The position numbers and the translations under genes are program-made. A stretch of DNA of 64,000 nucleotides from CAKZNE01 sp964485405 (GTDB lineage: Bacteria > Bacteroidota > Bacteroidia > Flavobacteriales > Schleiferiaceae). Below the pieces are notes generated by a model. That model had not been told where the DNA came from and made no database searches. It saw only the letters and a program-made list of their open reading frames with translations. The stretch is taken from assembly GCA_964485405.1 (NCBI GenBank), contig CAZAJG010000004.1:1-64000 (forward strand), in the 5' to 3' direction. Below, piece after piece: positions 1 through 8,042 of the stretch. Positions within the stretch are counted from its first letter, which is position 1. Every line of letters starts with the position of its first letter.

Positions 1-14
1 TTTTAAAAATTTAA

Positions 15-299
15 TATGAATTTAACCTAAAACTTGTTTTAAATCAAGGTTTTAAAGACGCATACGCTTTTAGGCCAGGTATGATTATTCCTGAAAAAGG
101 AGTAAAATCCAGAACCACCTGGTATTCGGTTTTATACGTAATCATGAGGCCCTTCTTCCCTTTATTCAAAAGGTCAGAAAACGTAGTGGCAAGTTCTGAT
201 ATTGGAAAAGCCATGATCAATACACTGCGCTTTCCTGCTCCAATTAAAGTATTGGAACCAAAAAATATAAACACATTAGCTTTAGCACACGAACAATAG
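15..299 (+). pseudogene. 3' remnant of a NAD(P)-dependent sugar epimerase-like gene
   Basis: The open frame after the stop at 12-14 encodes about 94 residues, of which the last 75 or so look like the C-terminus of an SDR/epimerase-family protein: an FRPGMIIP segment, a hydrophobic stretch, and then an SSDIGKAMINT helix followed by a KVLEPKNIN tail. That tail is typical of nucleoside-diphosphate-sugar epimerase-like proteins. All three plus frames hit a stop within the first 20 bases, so the NAD-binding N-terminal half is not joined in frame. It may be deleted, frameshifted, or outside the window. The stop at 297-299 lies one base before the next gene, which suggests an original two-gene operon. 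The minus-strand frame over the same bases looks like a shadow. Family assignment rests on motif resemblance only. Confidence 0.45.
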
Positions 300-300
300 A

Positions 301-1416
301 ATGAAAAAAATTCTTAGAATTATAAAACGAATGATATTTATTATGTTAGGATTAGGTGGTGTTTTTATCCTTGCGGTTTGGATTTTCACCAGTACCGCTC
401 CTCAAATTGGTGAAGCACCAAAAGGAGCCGATTTAGAAAGATTACGCGCATCTGAACACTTCAATAAGGATAAGTTCTTCAATTTGATTGACACCAAACC
501 TGGAGATTTCAGTTCTATTTTCACCACCCTTCCCAAATTCTTTTTTGGTAAAAACCAAAGCCCAGAAGCACCCTTACCGACTGATTTTGAAGAAGAAGCT
601 CCTTTAGTGGATAGCATTGCACGCATAACCTGGTACGGCCACTCCACCTTTTTGATGGAAATGCAAGGACAAAAGATTTTAATCGACCCTATGTTTGGCC
701 CTGTGGCCTCTCCTGTTTCTTTTGGCTCTAAGCGATTTGCTTATAAAGACACTATTCCTTTGGCTGAGTTAACAGATATAGACGCTGTAATTATCTCTCA
801 CGATCATTACGACCATTTGGATTATCCATCCATTTTAGCGCTTAAAGACAAGGTAAAACACTTTTACACCCCGCTTGGTGTGGGCTCTCACCTGAAGCAT
901 TGGGGCGTAGATGCCAGTAACATTACCGAGTTGGATTGGTGGGAAGATGTAAGTTTTAACGGCATCCAACTGAGCGCTTGTCCATCTCGTCACTTTTCAG
1001 GAAGAAGCATCAACGATAGAGACGCTACACAATGGGCCAGTTGGGTAATTAAAGGCAAACACCAAAACATCTATTTTAGTGGAGATGGAGGATACGGTCC
1101 TCACTTTAAAGAAATTGGAGATAAATATGGGCCCTTTGATATTGCGATGATGGAATGTGGCCAGTATAACGAAGCCTGGAAAGACATCCACATGATGCCC
1201 GAAGAAAGCGTGCAAGCCGGTATTGATGTGCAAGGAAAAGTATTGATGCCCATCCATTGGGGCGCCTTTAAACTTTCTGTACACGAATGGACGGAACCCG
1301 TTACCCGGTTTAAGAAGGAATGTGAGAATAAAAATGTGGAGTTAATCCACCCGATAATTGGAGATAGCTTTTTATTGGGCGAAGAACTTCCTCAAGAAAA
1401 ATGGTGGGAGCTATAG
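301..1416 (+). CDS. Membrane-anchored metallo-beta-lactamase-fold hydrolase (NAPE-PLD/UlaG-like)
   Basis: A 371-residue protein with one N-terminal membrane segment (residues about 12-30) followed by a metallo-beta-lactamase domain. The zinc motif HxHxDH is intact at residues 167-172 (HDHYDH), preceded by the WYGHSTFL strand near 111 that is typical of the NAPE-PLD/UlaG-like branch. Later ligands are visible in CPSRHFSGR, FSGDGGYG and MPIHWGAF. The family hydrolyses phosphodiester or lactone bonds with one or two metal ions; the substrate here cannot be read from sequence. The membrane anchor suggests a site at the inner membrane or facing the periplasm. The ATG follows the upstream remnant by one base, and a hairpin terminator overlaps the stop codon. 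Confidence 0.85.
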   Translation: MKKILRIIKRMIFIMLGLGGVFILAVWIFTSTAPQIGEAPKGADLERLRASEHFNKDKFFNLIDTKPGDFSSIFTTLPKFFFGKNQSPEAPLPTDFEEEAPLVDSIARITWYGHSTFLMEMQGQKILIDPMFGPVASPVSFGSKRFAYKDTIPLAELTDIDAVIISHDHYDHLDYPSILALKDKVKHFYTPLGVGSHLKHWGVDASNITELDWWEDVSFNGIQLSACPSRHFSGRSINDRDATQWASWVIKGKHQNIYFSGDGGYGPHFKEIGDKYGPFDIAMMECGQYNEAWKDIHMMPEESVQAGIDVQGKVLMPIHWGAFKLSVHEWTEPVTRFKKECENKNVELIHPIIGDSFLLGEELPQEKWWEL

Positions 1417-1434
1417 CTCTCACCCTCCTTTTTT
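1403..1434. terminator. Bidirectional hairpin terminator between convergent genes
   Basis: Arms GGTGGGAGC (1403-1411) and GCTCTCACC (1416-1424) pair at 8 of 9 positions around a TATA loop and are followed by TTTTTT on the plus strand. Reading the minus strand, the hairpin is followed by ATTTTTC. It overlaps the stop codon of the hydrolase and serves the convergent DUF389 gene as well. Confidence 0.75.
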
Positions 1435-2827
1435 ATTGATGAATCACAATTAAAGAATCGGCTTTAGATCTCACTTTTAGCCATTGGGTGATCTTCTTCT
1501 TTTCTTTAGAACTATGCCTTCGTTTTAAATCTACTACGGCATAACAAATCGTATCAGAACTAGAGGTAATCATATCTCCCATAGCGAAGTACTCCAGATC
1601 CGAGTATTGGGTCTTTAGCTCCGCTTCTATATCCTGAATAGGAAAAATCCGGCTTTGATTTTTTAAAATCTGTGTCTGCAACAGCCGTATCTCTTCATCT
1701 TTGTTTAATAGGAGTTCTTCATTCTTTTTATACAAATCCTCTAAAACACCCACTTTCAAGTTTTCGCTCATCTTCTGAAACTCCAAAGCCGTAGCTTCTT
1801 TAAAGTCTTCCTGATAGCCCTGTTTTACCATTAAGGTGCATTCCGCGAGGCCATAGTCTTTGAGTTTAGATCGTATGTGTTCGATCTCTATATCCTCTAT
1901 TTTTTTACCGTATAGAGTTACCCGTATACTTCCTCGCCCATCTTCTACTTTGTATTCTTTATCAATTACTTGCGTTTCGGCCATGCTAAACTCGGTAGAT
2001 ACAAAAGTGCTGGCATTTTGCTCAAAAATGGTTTGCTTCACTAAGTTGTATGCTAAATAGATACTGGGCACAGCGGTTAAGAAAACAAAGGTGAAAATGT
2101 AAGTTTTAACTCGTTGCTCCAACTTCGGGTTTTCGAACTGTTTTTTAGGGTATTTGAGTACTCTAACAATGATGAATGTAGAAACGGAAATAAAAACACT
2201 ATTGATGAAAAAGAGGTACAACGCTCCTCCAAAGTAATACCAGTTTCCATTGGCCAATCCATAACCAGCGGTACATAAAGGTGGCATTAAAGCTGTAGCA
2301 ATAGCCACACCCGGTATCGCATTGGATTTTTCTTTTCTAGAACCTGCAACGATACCCGCTAAACCACCAAAAAAGGCGATGAGCACATCCCACAAAGTAG
2401 GCGTAGTTCTAGCCAAAAGCTCAGATTGAGCCTCATGTAATGGAGTAATCCAAAAATAGATGGTGGAAGTAATAACACTCACCAGAGCAGCTACCCCTAG
2501 GTTTCGAAAAGCCTTTTTAATCAAGGCAAAATCATTTATCCCAGCTCCTAAGCCTATCCCCATAATGGGGCCCATTAATGGTGAGATAAGCATCGCACCA
2601 ATGATTACAGCTGTAGAGTTTACATTTAACCCAATAGACGCAATAAGGATAGCAAAGAGCAAAATCCAAAGGCTCGGTCCTTTAAATACCACGCCTTTTT
2701 TGATCTCCTCAATCGTGGTTTCCTCTCTTTCCGCATCCTGTTGGAGATTAAACAACTCTCTTAAGTAGGATCTTACCGTTACCAGAACTCTGATCTCCGA
2801 CTGATTTAGTTTGGGTTTATTTTCCAC
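1433..2827 (-). CDS. DUF389 (TIGR00341-like) integral membrane protein
   Basis: A 464-residue membrane protein. A short acidic N-terminus is followed by a hydrophobic core with the DUF389 signature: an ASIGLNVNSTAVIIGAMLIS segment, then SPLMGPIMGIGLG, and later AIPGVAIATALMPPLCTAGYG. At least five membrane helices are visible up to about residue 260. The C-terminal 200 residues are soluble and rich in charged helices, ending in a small alpha/beta-looking domain. The family is widespread and has no established function; the glycine/proline-rich repeated helices resemble a channel or carrier. The gene converges on the metallo-hydrolase and shares its terminator. Confidence 0.85.
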   Translation of the reverse strand: MENKPKLNQSEIRVLVTVRSYLRELFNLQQDAEREETTIEEIKKGVVFKGPSLWILLFAILIASIGLNVNSTAVIIGAMLISPLMGPIMGIGLGAGINDFALIKKAFRNLGVAALVSVITSTIYFWITPLHEAQSELLARTTPTLWDVLIAFFGGLAGIVAGSRKEKSNAIPGVAIATALMPPLCTAGYGLANGNWYYFGGALYLFFINSVFISVSTFIIVRVLKYPKKQFENPKLEQRVKTYIFTFVFLTAVPSIYLAYNLVKQTIFEQNASTFVSTEFSMAETQVIDKEYKVEDGRGSIRVTLYGKKIEDIEIEHIRSKLKDYGLAECTLMVKQGYQEDFKEATALEFQKMSENLKVGVLEDLYKKNEELLLNKDEEIRLLQTQILKNQSRIFPIQDIEAELKTQYSDLEYFAMGDMITSSSDTICYAVVDLKRRHSSKEKKKITQWLKVRSKADSLIVIHQ

Positions 2828-2890
2828 GTATGGTGATTAAATAATAGTTCGAAAAAGGAAATCTAATGAATTTAAAGCAGCAGAAAACGA

Positions 2891-3700
2891 TTATTTCGAA
2901 GATTTGTCTGTAAAACGGATTCTCCAAGAAACGCCCAAATCTACAAACCAACTATTTACACCATCATTGTCTCCAACACCAGTAGATACATCAAACTGTA
3001 AATCAGGATTTAGCAAATAAGCTAAGCCACCATCAAATAGGATACTAAAATCATCCTCACCGTACTGATTAGGATTGTAATTTCCATACGTTTCCACAAA
3101 GCCGCCTAATTTTTCTGTTATGGGAAAAGATAGATTCACCACATATCCTCCTGTATTTTGACTTACCATGGCACTCCAATCAAAAAACCAGTTGGTGGTT
3201 AAGTTGAGATTCCAAAAAAGTTTTTGACTGTGTAATAATGAAAAACGAAAAGAAGGGTCTTCTCTTTCAAAGTCTTCACTTACCGTTGGTAAACTTGTTT
3301 CGAATTGAGCACCAATAGCCGGACGGTAACCGCCACCTTCTAGGATATTGTATCGTGTTCCAAATTTCAATACTCTTAAACCTTGTAAGTCGTCCATACC
3401 AAACATTCCTTCTTGGTTTTCATTGCTCAGAACAAAAGCCGTTCGGAACTCAAGTTTTTCCCAAAAACTGTAACGAAAAGAAGCGATGTAATCCAAACTC
3501 TCACTGTAAAATTCAGACCCTGCAGCGGATTGCTCCGAATAGGTAAACCCAGTTTGCACCTGAAAAACATCTTTTCCAGTGGTAAATGGTCCAAATGCTT
3601 GTCCTGGCCTAGCCGACCTGATGGTTTCAGAATACTGACTATGCCCTTTAAAGGCTAAACAAATCAATACGCCAACGAAACAGATTTTTCTCAATACCAT
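2891..3700 (-). CDS. Outer-membrane beta-barrel, MetA-pathway (phenol degradation) transporter-like
   Basis: A 269-residue secreted protein with a signal peptide (MVLRKICFVGVLICLAFKG, cut near HSQ). The mature part is made of alternating amphipathic beta strands with aromatic girdles, and ends in an aromatic-rich strand (WRIRF followed by a short charged tail). The opening SARPGQAFGPFTTGKDVFQVQ motif and the repeated strand pattern match the Phenol_MetA_deg/putative transporter family common in Bacteroidota. The predicted role is an outer-membrane channel or porin; the substrate is unknown. The gene is divergent from the alpha/beta hydrolase at 3792, with under 100 bases between the two starts. 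Confidence 0.7.
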   Translation of the reverse strand: MVLRKICFVGVLICLAFKGHSQYSETIRSARPGQAFGPFTTGKDVFQVQTGFTYSEQSAAGSEFYSESLDYIASFRYSFWEKLEFRTAFVLSNENQEGMFGMDDLQGLRVLKFGTRYNILEGGGYRPAIGAQFETSLPTVSEDFEREDPSFRFSLLHSQKLFWNLNLTTNWFFDWSAMVSQNTGGYVVNLSFPITEKLGGFVETYGNYNPNQYGEDDFSILFDGGLAYLLNPDLQFDVSTGVGDNDGVNSWFVDLGVSWRIRFTDKSSK

Positions 3701-3750
3701 ATGTATGCATAAAATTTCAAGGCGAATGTAGCAACTTGCTCGTTACAAAG

Positions 3751-3758
3751 TAAATTTG
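3751..3758 (+). promoter_or_regulatory. Bacteroidota-type -7 element (TAnnTTTG)
   Basis: TAAATTTG at 3751-3758 matches the Bacteroidota sigma-A -7 consensus exactly. A convincing -33 TTTG at the usual spacing is not seen. Its position argues that the alpha/beta hydrolase begins at the ATG at 3792 rather than at the upstream TTG codon that overlaps this element. Confidence 0.4.
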
Positions 3759-3791
3759 CCGCTTATCCATTTTTCAAAACACCGACTTAAA

Positions 3792-4754
3792 ATGACCAAG
3801 ACAACTATCCTTAAAAGATTGGCACTGCTCTTTCTAATAGGAGTGTTTCTTTTTTTAATCGGGATACTGATCTACTTATACGCTTTTAAGGCACCCATTA
3901 CCAGTGGAAAAGTAATTTACCATCAACCATACAAACCAGGTTTAAGTCTAGATATTTACCAACCTACTCAAACAACAAAAGAGAAATCTCCGGTGCTCCT
4001 CTTCTTCCATGGAGGCGCTTGGATTGCAGGGATGAAAGAGTCCATTAACGGCAATCGTTTTCATGGAGCTATTAATACCCTTAGAGATAGCGGGTATACG
4101 GTTATTAGTGCTACTTACACTTTAGCGAGAAATGGAAAATCACCATTTCCGGATTGTATTGAAGATGCTTTTGATGTGGTAAAATGGGTGAAAAAGAATT
4201 GGAAAGTGTATAATTTAGATACGAACAATGTGGGCGTAATGGGCGAATCAGCAGGAGGGCATATCGCACTAATGCTAGGTTACGCAAGGAATGACAGCTT
4301 TCCGCAGACTGCATTACCTCTAAAATTTGTGGTAGATGTATATGGCCCTACCGATTTAAAGGCACTTTCGCAATTGGCGATTTTAGATAGTATGGATACT
4401 TACCTAGCAAACGTGCCTTCTACTATCAGCGATCGCTTAGATATAGTCCGTTATCTTGTAGGTTTTGATCCTACATCAGACTCTACTCGAATGTTTGAAT
4501 TCACTCAGTTATACTCTCCTATCCAATATGTAAATCCGAACATCCCGCCCACTCTTATTGTACACGGAGAAAAGGATCAAGTGGTTCCCATTGAGCAGTC
4601 CATATTACTGCATACAGTTTTAGACTCTCTGGGATTAAACAATCACTTCCATAAGGTAAACAACATGGATCATGCTTTTTTTGGGGCGAATACCCAACAA
4701 AAACAGGAAGTACAGCAACTCATTGTTGATTTTGTATTGAAGCATCAAGAATAA
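3792..4754 (+). CDS. Membrane-anchored alpha/beta hydrolase (carboxylesterase/BD-FAE-like)
   Basis: About 320 residues from the chosen ATG. One N-terminal membrane segment (FLIGVFLFLIGILIYLYAF) is followed by an alpha/beta hydrolase fold. Visible are the oxyanion motif FFHGGAWIAG, the nucleophile elbow GESAGG, the acid in VHGEKDQVVP and the histidine in NNMDHAFFG, so the Ser-Asp-His triad is complete. The HGG motif places it in the hormone-sensitive-lipase/esterase group (BD-FAE and prolyl-oligopeptidase-like), which cleaves short acyl or feruloyl esters. The frame stays open back to a TTG at 3756, but a -7 promoter element overlaps that codon, so the ATG is preferred. Confidence 0.85.
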   Translation: MTKTTILKRLALLFLIGVFLFLIGILIYLYAFKAPITSGKVIYHQPYKPGLSLDIYQPTQTTKEKSPVLLFFHGGAWIAGMKESINGNRFHGAINTLRDSGYTVISATYTLARNGKSPFPDCIEDAFDVVKWVKKNWKVYNLDTNNVGVMGESAGGHIALMLGYARNDSFPQTALPLKFVVDVYGPTDLKALSQLAILDSMDTYLANVPSTISDRLDIVRYLVGFDPTSDSTRMFEFTQLYSPIQYVNPNIPPTLIVHGEKDQVVPIEQSILLHTVLDSLGLNNHFHKVNNMDHAFFGANTQQKQEVQQLIVDFVLKHQE

Positions 4755-4866
4755 CAGGTATTGGTCATTTTAAAGACAGCCTGAGTGTGTGGGTTTACTT
4801 ATTCTTGTAACCTACTACACCACAAAATCAGCTTTAGTTATAGTTTAACTCCTAAATCCAATTGGT

Positions 4867-5856
4867 ATGAAAACTAATTTGAGCACTATTTTATCCATTG
4901 CCTTTTTACTCTCTTTTTCTGTTGCCGCAACGGCACAAGAACTTTCCAAGACCAATCCTGCATCCCAAAGCGAGGAGCTCGGAAAAGTAGAATGGCATAG
5001 AGATTATAACCAAGCTACTCAACTGGCTAAAGAAACGGGTAAACCCATTCTTATTCTCTTTCAGGAAGTACCCGGCTGCTCCACCTGTAGAAATTATGGC
5101 CATAATGTATTGAGCCACCCTTTGATGGTGGAAGCCATTGAAAACGAATTTATACCCCTAGCTATTTACAACAACAAAGGTGGTGCGGATAGACAAATAC
5201 TTAAAAAGTTTGGTGAACCCAGTTGGAATAACCCCGTGGTACGAATAGTTGATGTAAAAGGTAATGATCTGGTAAAGCGTGTTTCCGGAAATTACTCCGC
5301 TAAAGGACTTTATTCCGCTATGGAAAAAGCTTTAAAAAGTACAAAGCATCAAATTCCAGAATATATGATCCTATTGGGAAAAGAAGTGTCATCCGTTCAA
5401 ACTCAGGAGAAATGCTACAGCATGTATTGCTTTTGGAGCGGAGAAAAACACTTGGGCAATGCAAAAGGGGTTTTAAAAACAGAAGCTGGCTTTGCCAATC
5501 ACAAAGAGGTGGTTAAAGTAACCTACAACCCAAACACCATTAGCGAAGAAGAGTTGGATCGTTTTGCAAAAACTGGGAGCTGTAGTCCTATGCAGGAAGC
5601 TAAGTTTCGCTTTTCCAATAAGGATCACCTTTTTTACTTAAAACAATCTAATTATCAATACATTCCTTTAAGTACCATCCAGCAAACGGTGGTTAATAGT
5701 GCTTTAGGAAACCGCACCTCTCCGCTTAAATATTTAAGCCCATCCCAGCAAAAGTGGTTACAAGAAATACAGGATAAAAAACGAGTAAAAGAATCCTTCT
5801 ATCACCTAGAACTGGCAGAAGCTTGGCTCAAAATGAATGAGGCGTACAAAGGCTAA
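4867..5856 (+). CDS. Secreted thioredoxin-like VPGUxT-family domain fused to an MsrA-like domain
   Basis: A 329-residue protein with a signal peptide ending near ATAQE (residue 25). Residues about 40-160 form a thioredoxin-like domain with the motif VPGCSTC (Cys71, Cys74), the cysteine form of the VPGUxT family in which the first cysteine is often selenocysteine. Residues about 180-230 resemble peptide-methionine sulfoxide reductase MsrA: YCFWSGEKHLG keeps the catalytic CFW cysteine (Cys188), followed by GVLKTEAGF and HKEVVKVTYNP. A second cysteine, Cys183, sits just upstream and Cys at about 239 in GSCSPM could resolve. The expected role is repair of oxidised methionine or thiols in the periplasm, with the thioredoxin module as built-in reductant; that coupling is inferred. 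It precedes the BlaI/BlaR1-like pair. Confidence 0.75.
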   Translation: MKTNLSTILSIAFLLSFSVAATAQELSKTNPASQSEELGKVEWHRDYNQATQLAKETGKPILILFQEVPGCSTCRNYGHNVLSHPLMVEAIENEFIPLAIYNNKGGADRQILKKFGEPSWNNPVVRIVDVKGNDLVKRVSGNYSAKGLYSAMEKALKSTKHQIPEYMILLGKEVSSVQTQEKCYSMYCFWSGEKHLGNAKGVLKTEAGFANHKEVVKVTYNPNTISEEELDRFAKTGSCSPMQEAKFRFSNKDHLFYLKQSNYQYIPLSTIQQTVVNSALGNRTSPLKYLSPSQQKWLQEIQDKKRVKESFYHLELAEAWLKMNEAYKG

Positions 5857-5910
5857 TTCTATTTTATTTTCCTTCTTTTTTCTATAACGAGTATTTTCAC
5901 TAATTTAACT

Positions 5911-5969
5911 CTACACTTGTAGAATTAAATTTTATTTCTACATTTGTAGAGAACATTCTAATCCTGTAG
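5911..5969 (+). promoter_or_regulatory. Triple BlaI/MecI-type operator upstream of blaI-like gene
   Basis: Two near-identical dyads, CTACACTTGTAG (5911-5922) and CTACATTTGTAG (5938-5949), and a third degraded copy, CTAATCCTGTAG (5958-5969), precede the ATG at 5973. They match the TACAnnTGTA core bound by BlaI/MecI dimers. The centres are 27 and 20 bases apart. The last copy ends three bases before the start codon, so binding would block initiation directly and give autorepression. Confidence 0.85.
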
Positions 5970-5972
5970 AAT

Positions 5973-6338
5973 ATGAAAGCCTCAAAATCAGAAGAAGAGT
6001 TGATGAATCATCTCTGGGCGCTCAATAAAGCCTTTATGAAGGATTTATTGGATGCCTATCCGGATCCTAAACCAGCTACCACCACCGTAGCAACCTTATT
6101 AAAACGGCTTACCGACAAAGGTTTTGTAAACTATAAAACCTTTGGTAAATCTAGAGAATACTTCCCCCTTGTACAGAAGAAAGACTATTTCCAGAACCAT
6201 TTTAAAGGTTTGGTAAAGAGCTTTTTTAACGATAGCAATACCCAGTTTGCCTCATTTTTTACGCGCGAAACCAACATGAGTAAAGAAGAGCTGCAAGAGC
6301 TACGCGATATGATTGATGATGAACTTAAAACTAAATAG
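5973..6338 (+). CDS. blaI: BlaI/MecI/CopY-family repressor
   Basis: A 121-residue winged-helix protein. The N-terminal SEEELMNHLWALNKAF, the recognition region TTTVATLLKRLTDKGFVNYK and the wing KSREYFPLV are typical of BlaI/MecI. The C-terminal helices (about 70-121) provide the dimerisation and protease-cleaved linker region. It should bind the operators at 5911-5969 and repress itself and the following M56 gene. The spacing to that gene is two bases. In Bacteroidota such pairs are often not beta-lactam related, so the inducing signal is unknown. Confidence 0.9.
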   Translation: MKASKSEEELMNHLWALNKAFMKDLLDAYPDPKPATTTVATLLKRLTDKGFVNYKTFGKSREYFPLVQKKDYFQNHFKGLVKSFFNDSNTQFASFFTRETNMSKEELQELRDMIDDELKTK

Positions 6339-6340
6339 TT

Positions 6341-7933
6341 ATGCTCATCTATCTGCTTAAAGCCAGTTGTTGTTTAGCCATTCTGTGGGCATTTTACAAG
6401 TTGTTTTTAGAATCAGAAAAAATGCACCACAGCAAAAGAGCCTACCTTTTAGGTTCGGTAGTTTTCTCTGCTCTGGTTCCCGCCATCACTTTCACTACTT
6501 ATGTGGAAGTTTCTCCTACCGATATAGCTATAGCGAGCACGAGCTGGAACGAAACACTTGTTGCTGAAGACGGTATTCCTCTACTCCCACTTTTAAGTTG
6601 GAGTTTGTACGTACTGGGATTCTCATTTTTTGGTTTTCGCTTTTTTAGAAACCTGTATCAGATTCGTCAAAAAATTAGAGGCAATCTCTATCAGTATAGA
6701 AACGGAAATCATTTTGTGTTACTGTCCGAAACGGTAGTACCTCACACTTTTTTAAAGTACATTTTTATAGCCAAAGACGACTTCAACAAAGATCGTGTTC
6801 CAGAATCGGTTATCCTTCACGAAAAGGTACACATTCAGCAAAAACACACCTACGATATACTGTTTATTGAAGTGATGTGTTGGTTGTTTTGGTTTAACCC
6901 CATTTTGTTCTTGGTAAAAAGAGAAATCCGTTTAAACCATGAGTTTTTAGCCGATGAGGCCGTTCTTGAAAAAGGGTATTCCACACCTTCTTACCAAAAA
7001 ACACTTTTAAAATATGGAGAATCGCACACAAATCTAGCGCTCTCCCACTCTATTCATTTCAAACCTCTAAAAAAACGATTTGCCCTTATGAAAAAGCAAA
7101 AGTCCACAACTAACAATCTGTTTAAAGGTGTATTAATCATTCCTTTAATAGGCTTCTTAATCGTTGCTTTTAGCACCAAAACCGTTGCTCAAATACAAAA
7201 AAGTACATCCAAAGAGCAAAAAGAAGTACCAGCCATCGTAAAGGAATACAATAAACTAGCTAAAGCCTACAATGCACCTACAGACAAGCCTCGTGTATTC
7301 AAAAGGTCGGATATGGAGAGCCTCTGGAAATTGTACAATCAGATGACGGATGAGCAAAAGAAAAATGCAGAACCTTTTCCCAACATTCCACCGCCACCGC
7401 CTCCTGCACCACCTCAGGTTATAGAAGTGGAAGAGATTCAGCAAGATCCACCAAAACCGGTTAAGCCGCAGGTAATAAAAGCAGAAAACATCCCACAAGA
7501 TGCTACTTCAGCATCCCCTTCACACGAATTATTGATGAAAGAAAAAAGAGCTATTGAGCGGCAAATAGCTTCTAAAACCGTACAAGGTAGATTGGTAAAA
7601 GAGCAAGCACAAGCATTGGAAGAGCAAAAAGTAGTTTTAGGCCAACAGCTTGAGCAAGTTCAAGACCAGCGCAAAGCCCTTGAAAAAGCTAAATACTTGG
7701 CTAAAGTTGAAAAAAATTCTGCTAAACTGGCTGTACCGGATGGGAGGATGCATAATTTTCCTACTCAGATTAAGGCCACAAAAATTGAATATTATTTAGA
7801 TGGTGAATCTGTAACCCAAGAAGAGTTTGATGGCATTACCGGTAATAATGGTGGCCCATTGTATATAAAAGTGGATGAATCAGATGAAGAGACCACCTAC
7901 ATTTACATATCCACAGAACCAACGGATAAATAA
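6341..7933 (+). CDS. BlaR1/MecR1-type M56 membrane metalloprotease with Pro-rich C-terminal extension
   Basis: A 530-residue membrane protease. Four hydrophobic segments lie in the first 270 residues (about 5-20, 35-55, 85-105, 260-280). The zinc motif HEKVH (160-164) is followed by the NHEFLADEAVL segment, the canonical M56 arrangement. Instead of a penicillin-binding sensor, the C-terminal part has a poly-proline run (about 348-358), two PPKPVKPQVI-like repeats that resemble TonB linkers, a coiled coil (about 400-450) and a small alpha/beta end domain. The family role is to cleave the partner BlaI repressor when the sensor is stimulated. The unusual sensor suggests an envelope cue rather than a beta-lactam; this is inference. 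It forms an operon with the repressor. Confidence 0.85.
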   Translation: MLIYLLKASCCLAILWAFYKLFLESEKMHHSKRAYLLGSVVFSALVPAITFTTYVEVSPTDIAIASTSWNETLVAEDGIPLLPLLSWSLYVLGFSFFGFRFFRNLYQIRQKIRGNLYQYRNGNHFVLLSETVVPHTFLKYIFIAKDDFNKDRVPESVILHEKVHIQQKHTYDILFIEVMCWLFWFNPILFLVKREIRLNHEFLADEAVLEKGYSTPSYQKTLLKYGESHTNLALSHSIHFKPLKKRFALMKKQKSTTNNLFKGVLIIPLIGFLIVAFSTKTVAQIQKSTSKEQKEVPAIVKEYNKLAKAYNAPTDKPRVFKRSDMESLWKLYNQMTDEQKKNAEPFPNIPPPPPPAPPQVIEVEEIQQDPPKPVKPQVIKAENIPQDATSASPSHELLMKEKRAIERQIASKTVQGRLVKEQAQALEEQKVVLGQQLEQVQDQRKALEKAKYLAKVEKNSAKLAVPDGRMHNFPTQIKATKIEYYLDGESVTQEEFDGITGNNGGPLYIKVDESDEETTYIYISTEPTDK

Positions 7934-7951
7934 ATAGTACTTTCAACAAAG

Positions 7952-7987
7952 GGCATAGCTCACCTCCCGAGGTTTGCTATGCTTTTT
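7952..7987 (+). terminator. Rho-independent terminator of the BlaI/BlaR1 operon
   Basis: A nested hairpin: outer arms GCATAGC (7953-7959) and GCTATGC (7976-7982), inner arms ACCTC and GAGGT, followed immediately by TTTTT. Confidence 0.85.
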
Positions 7988-8042
7988 CCTCTCCTTCTTC
8001 CACACTGCCAATTATTTTAGATATTAGTTCCCAAATTAGAAT

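Noticed and set aside
44..274. Minus-strand 76-codon frame at the left edge
   Set aside because: It is antisense to the epimerase-like remnant, which has family motifs.
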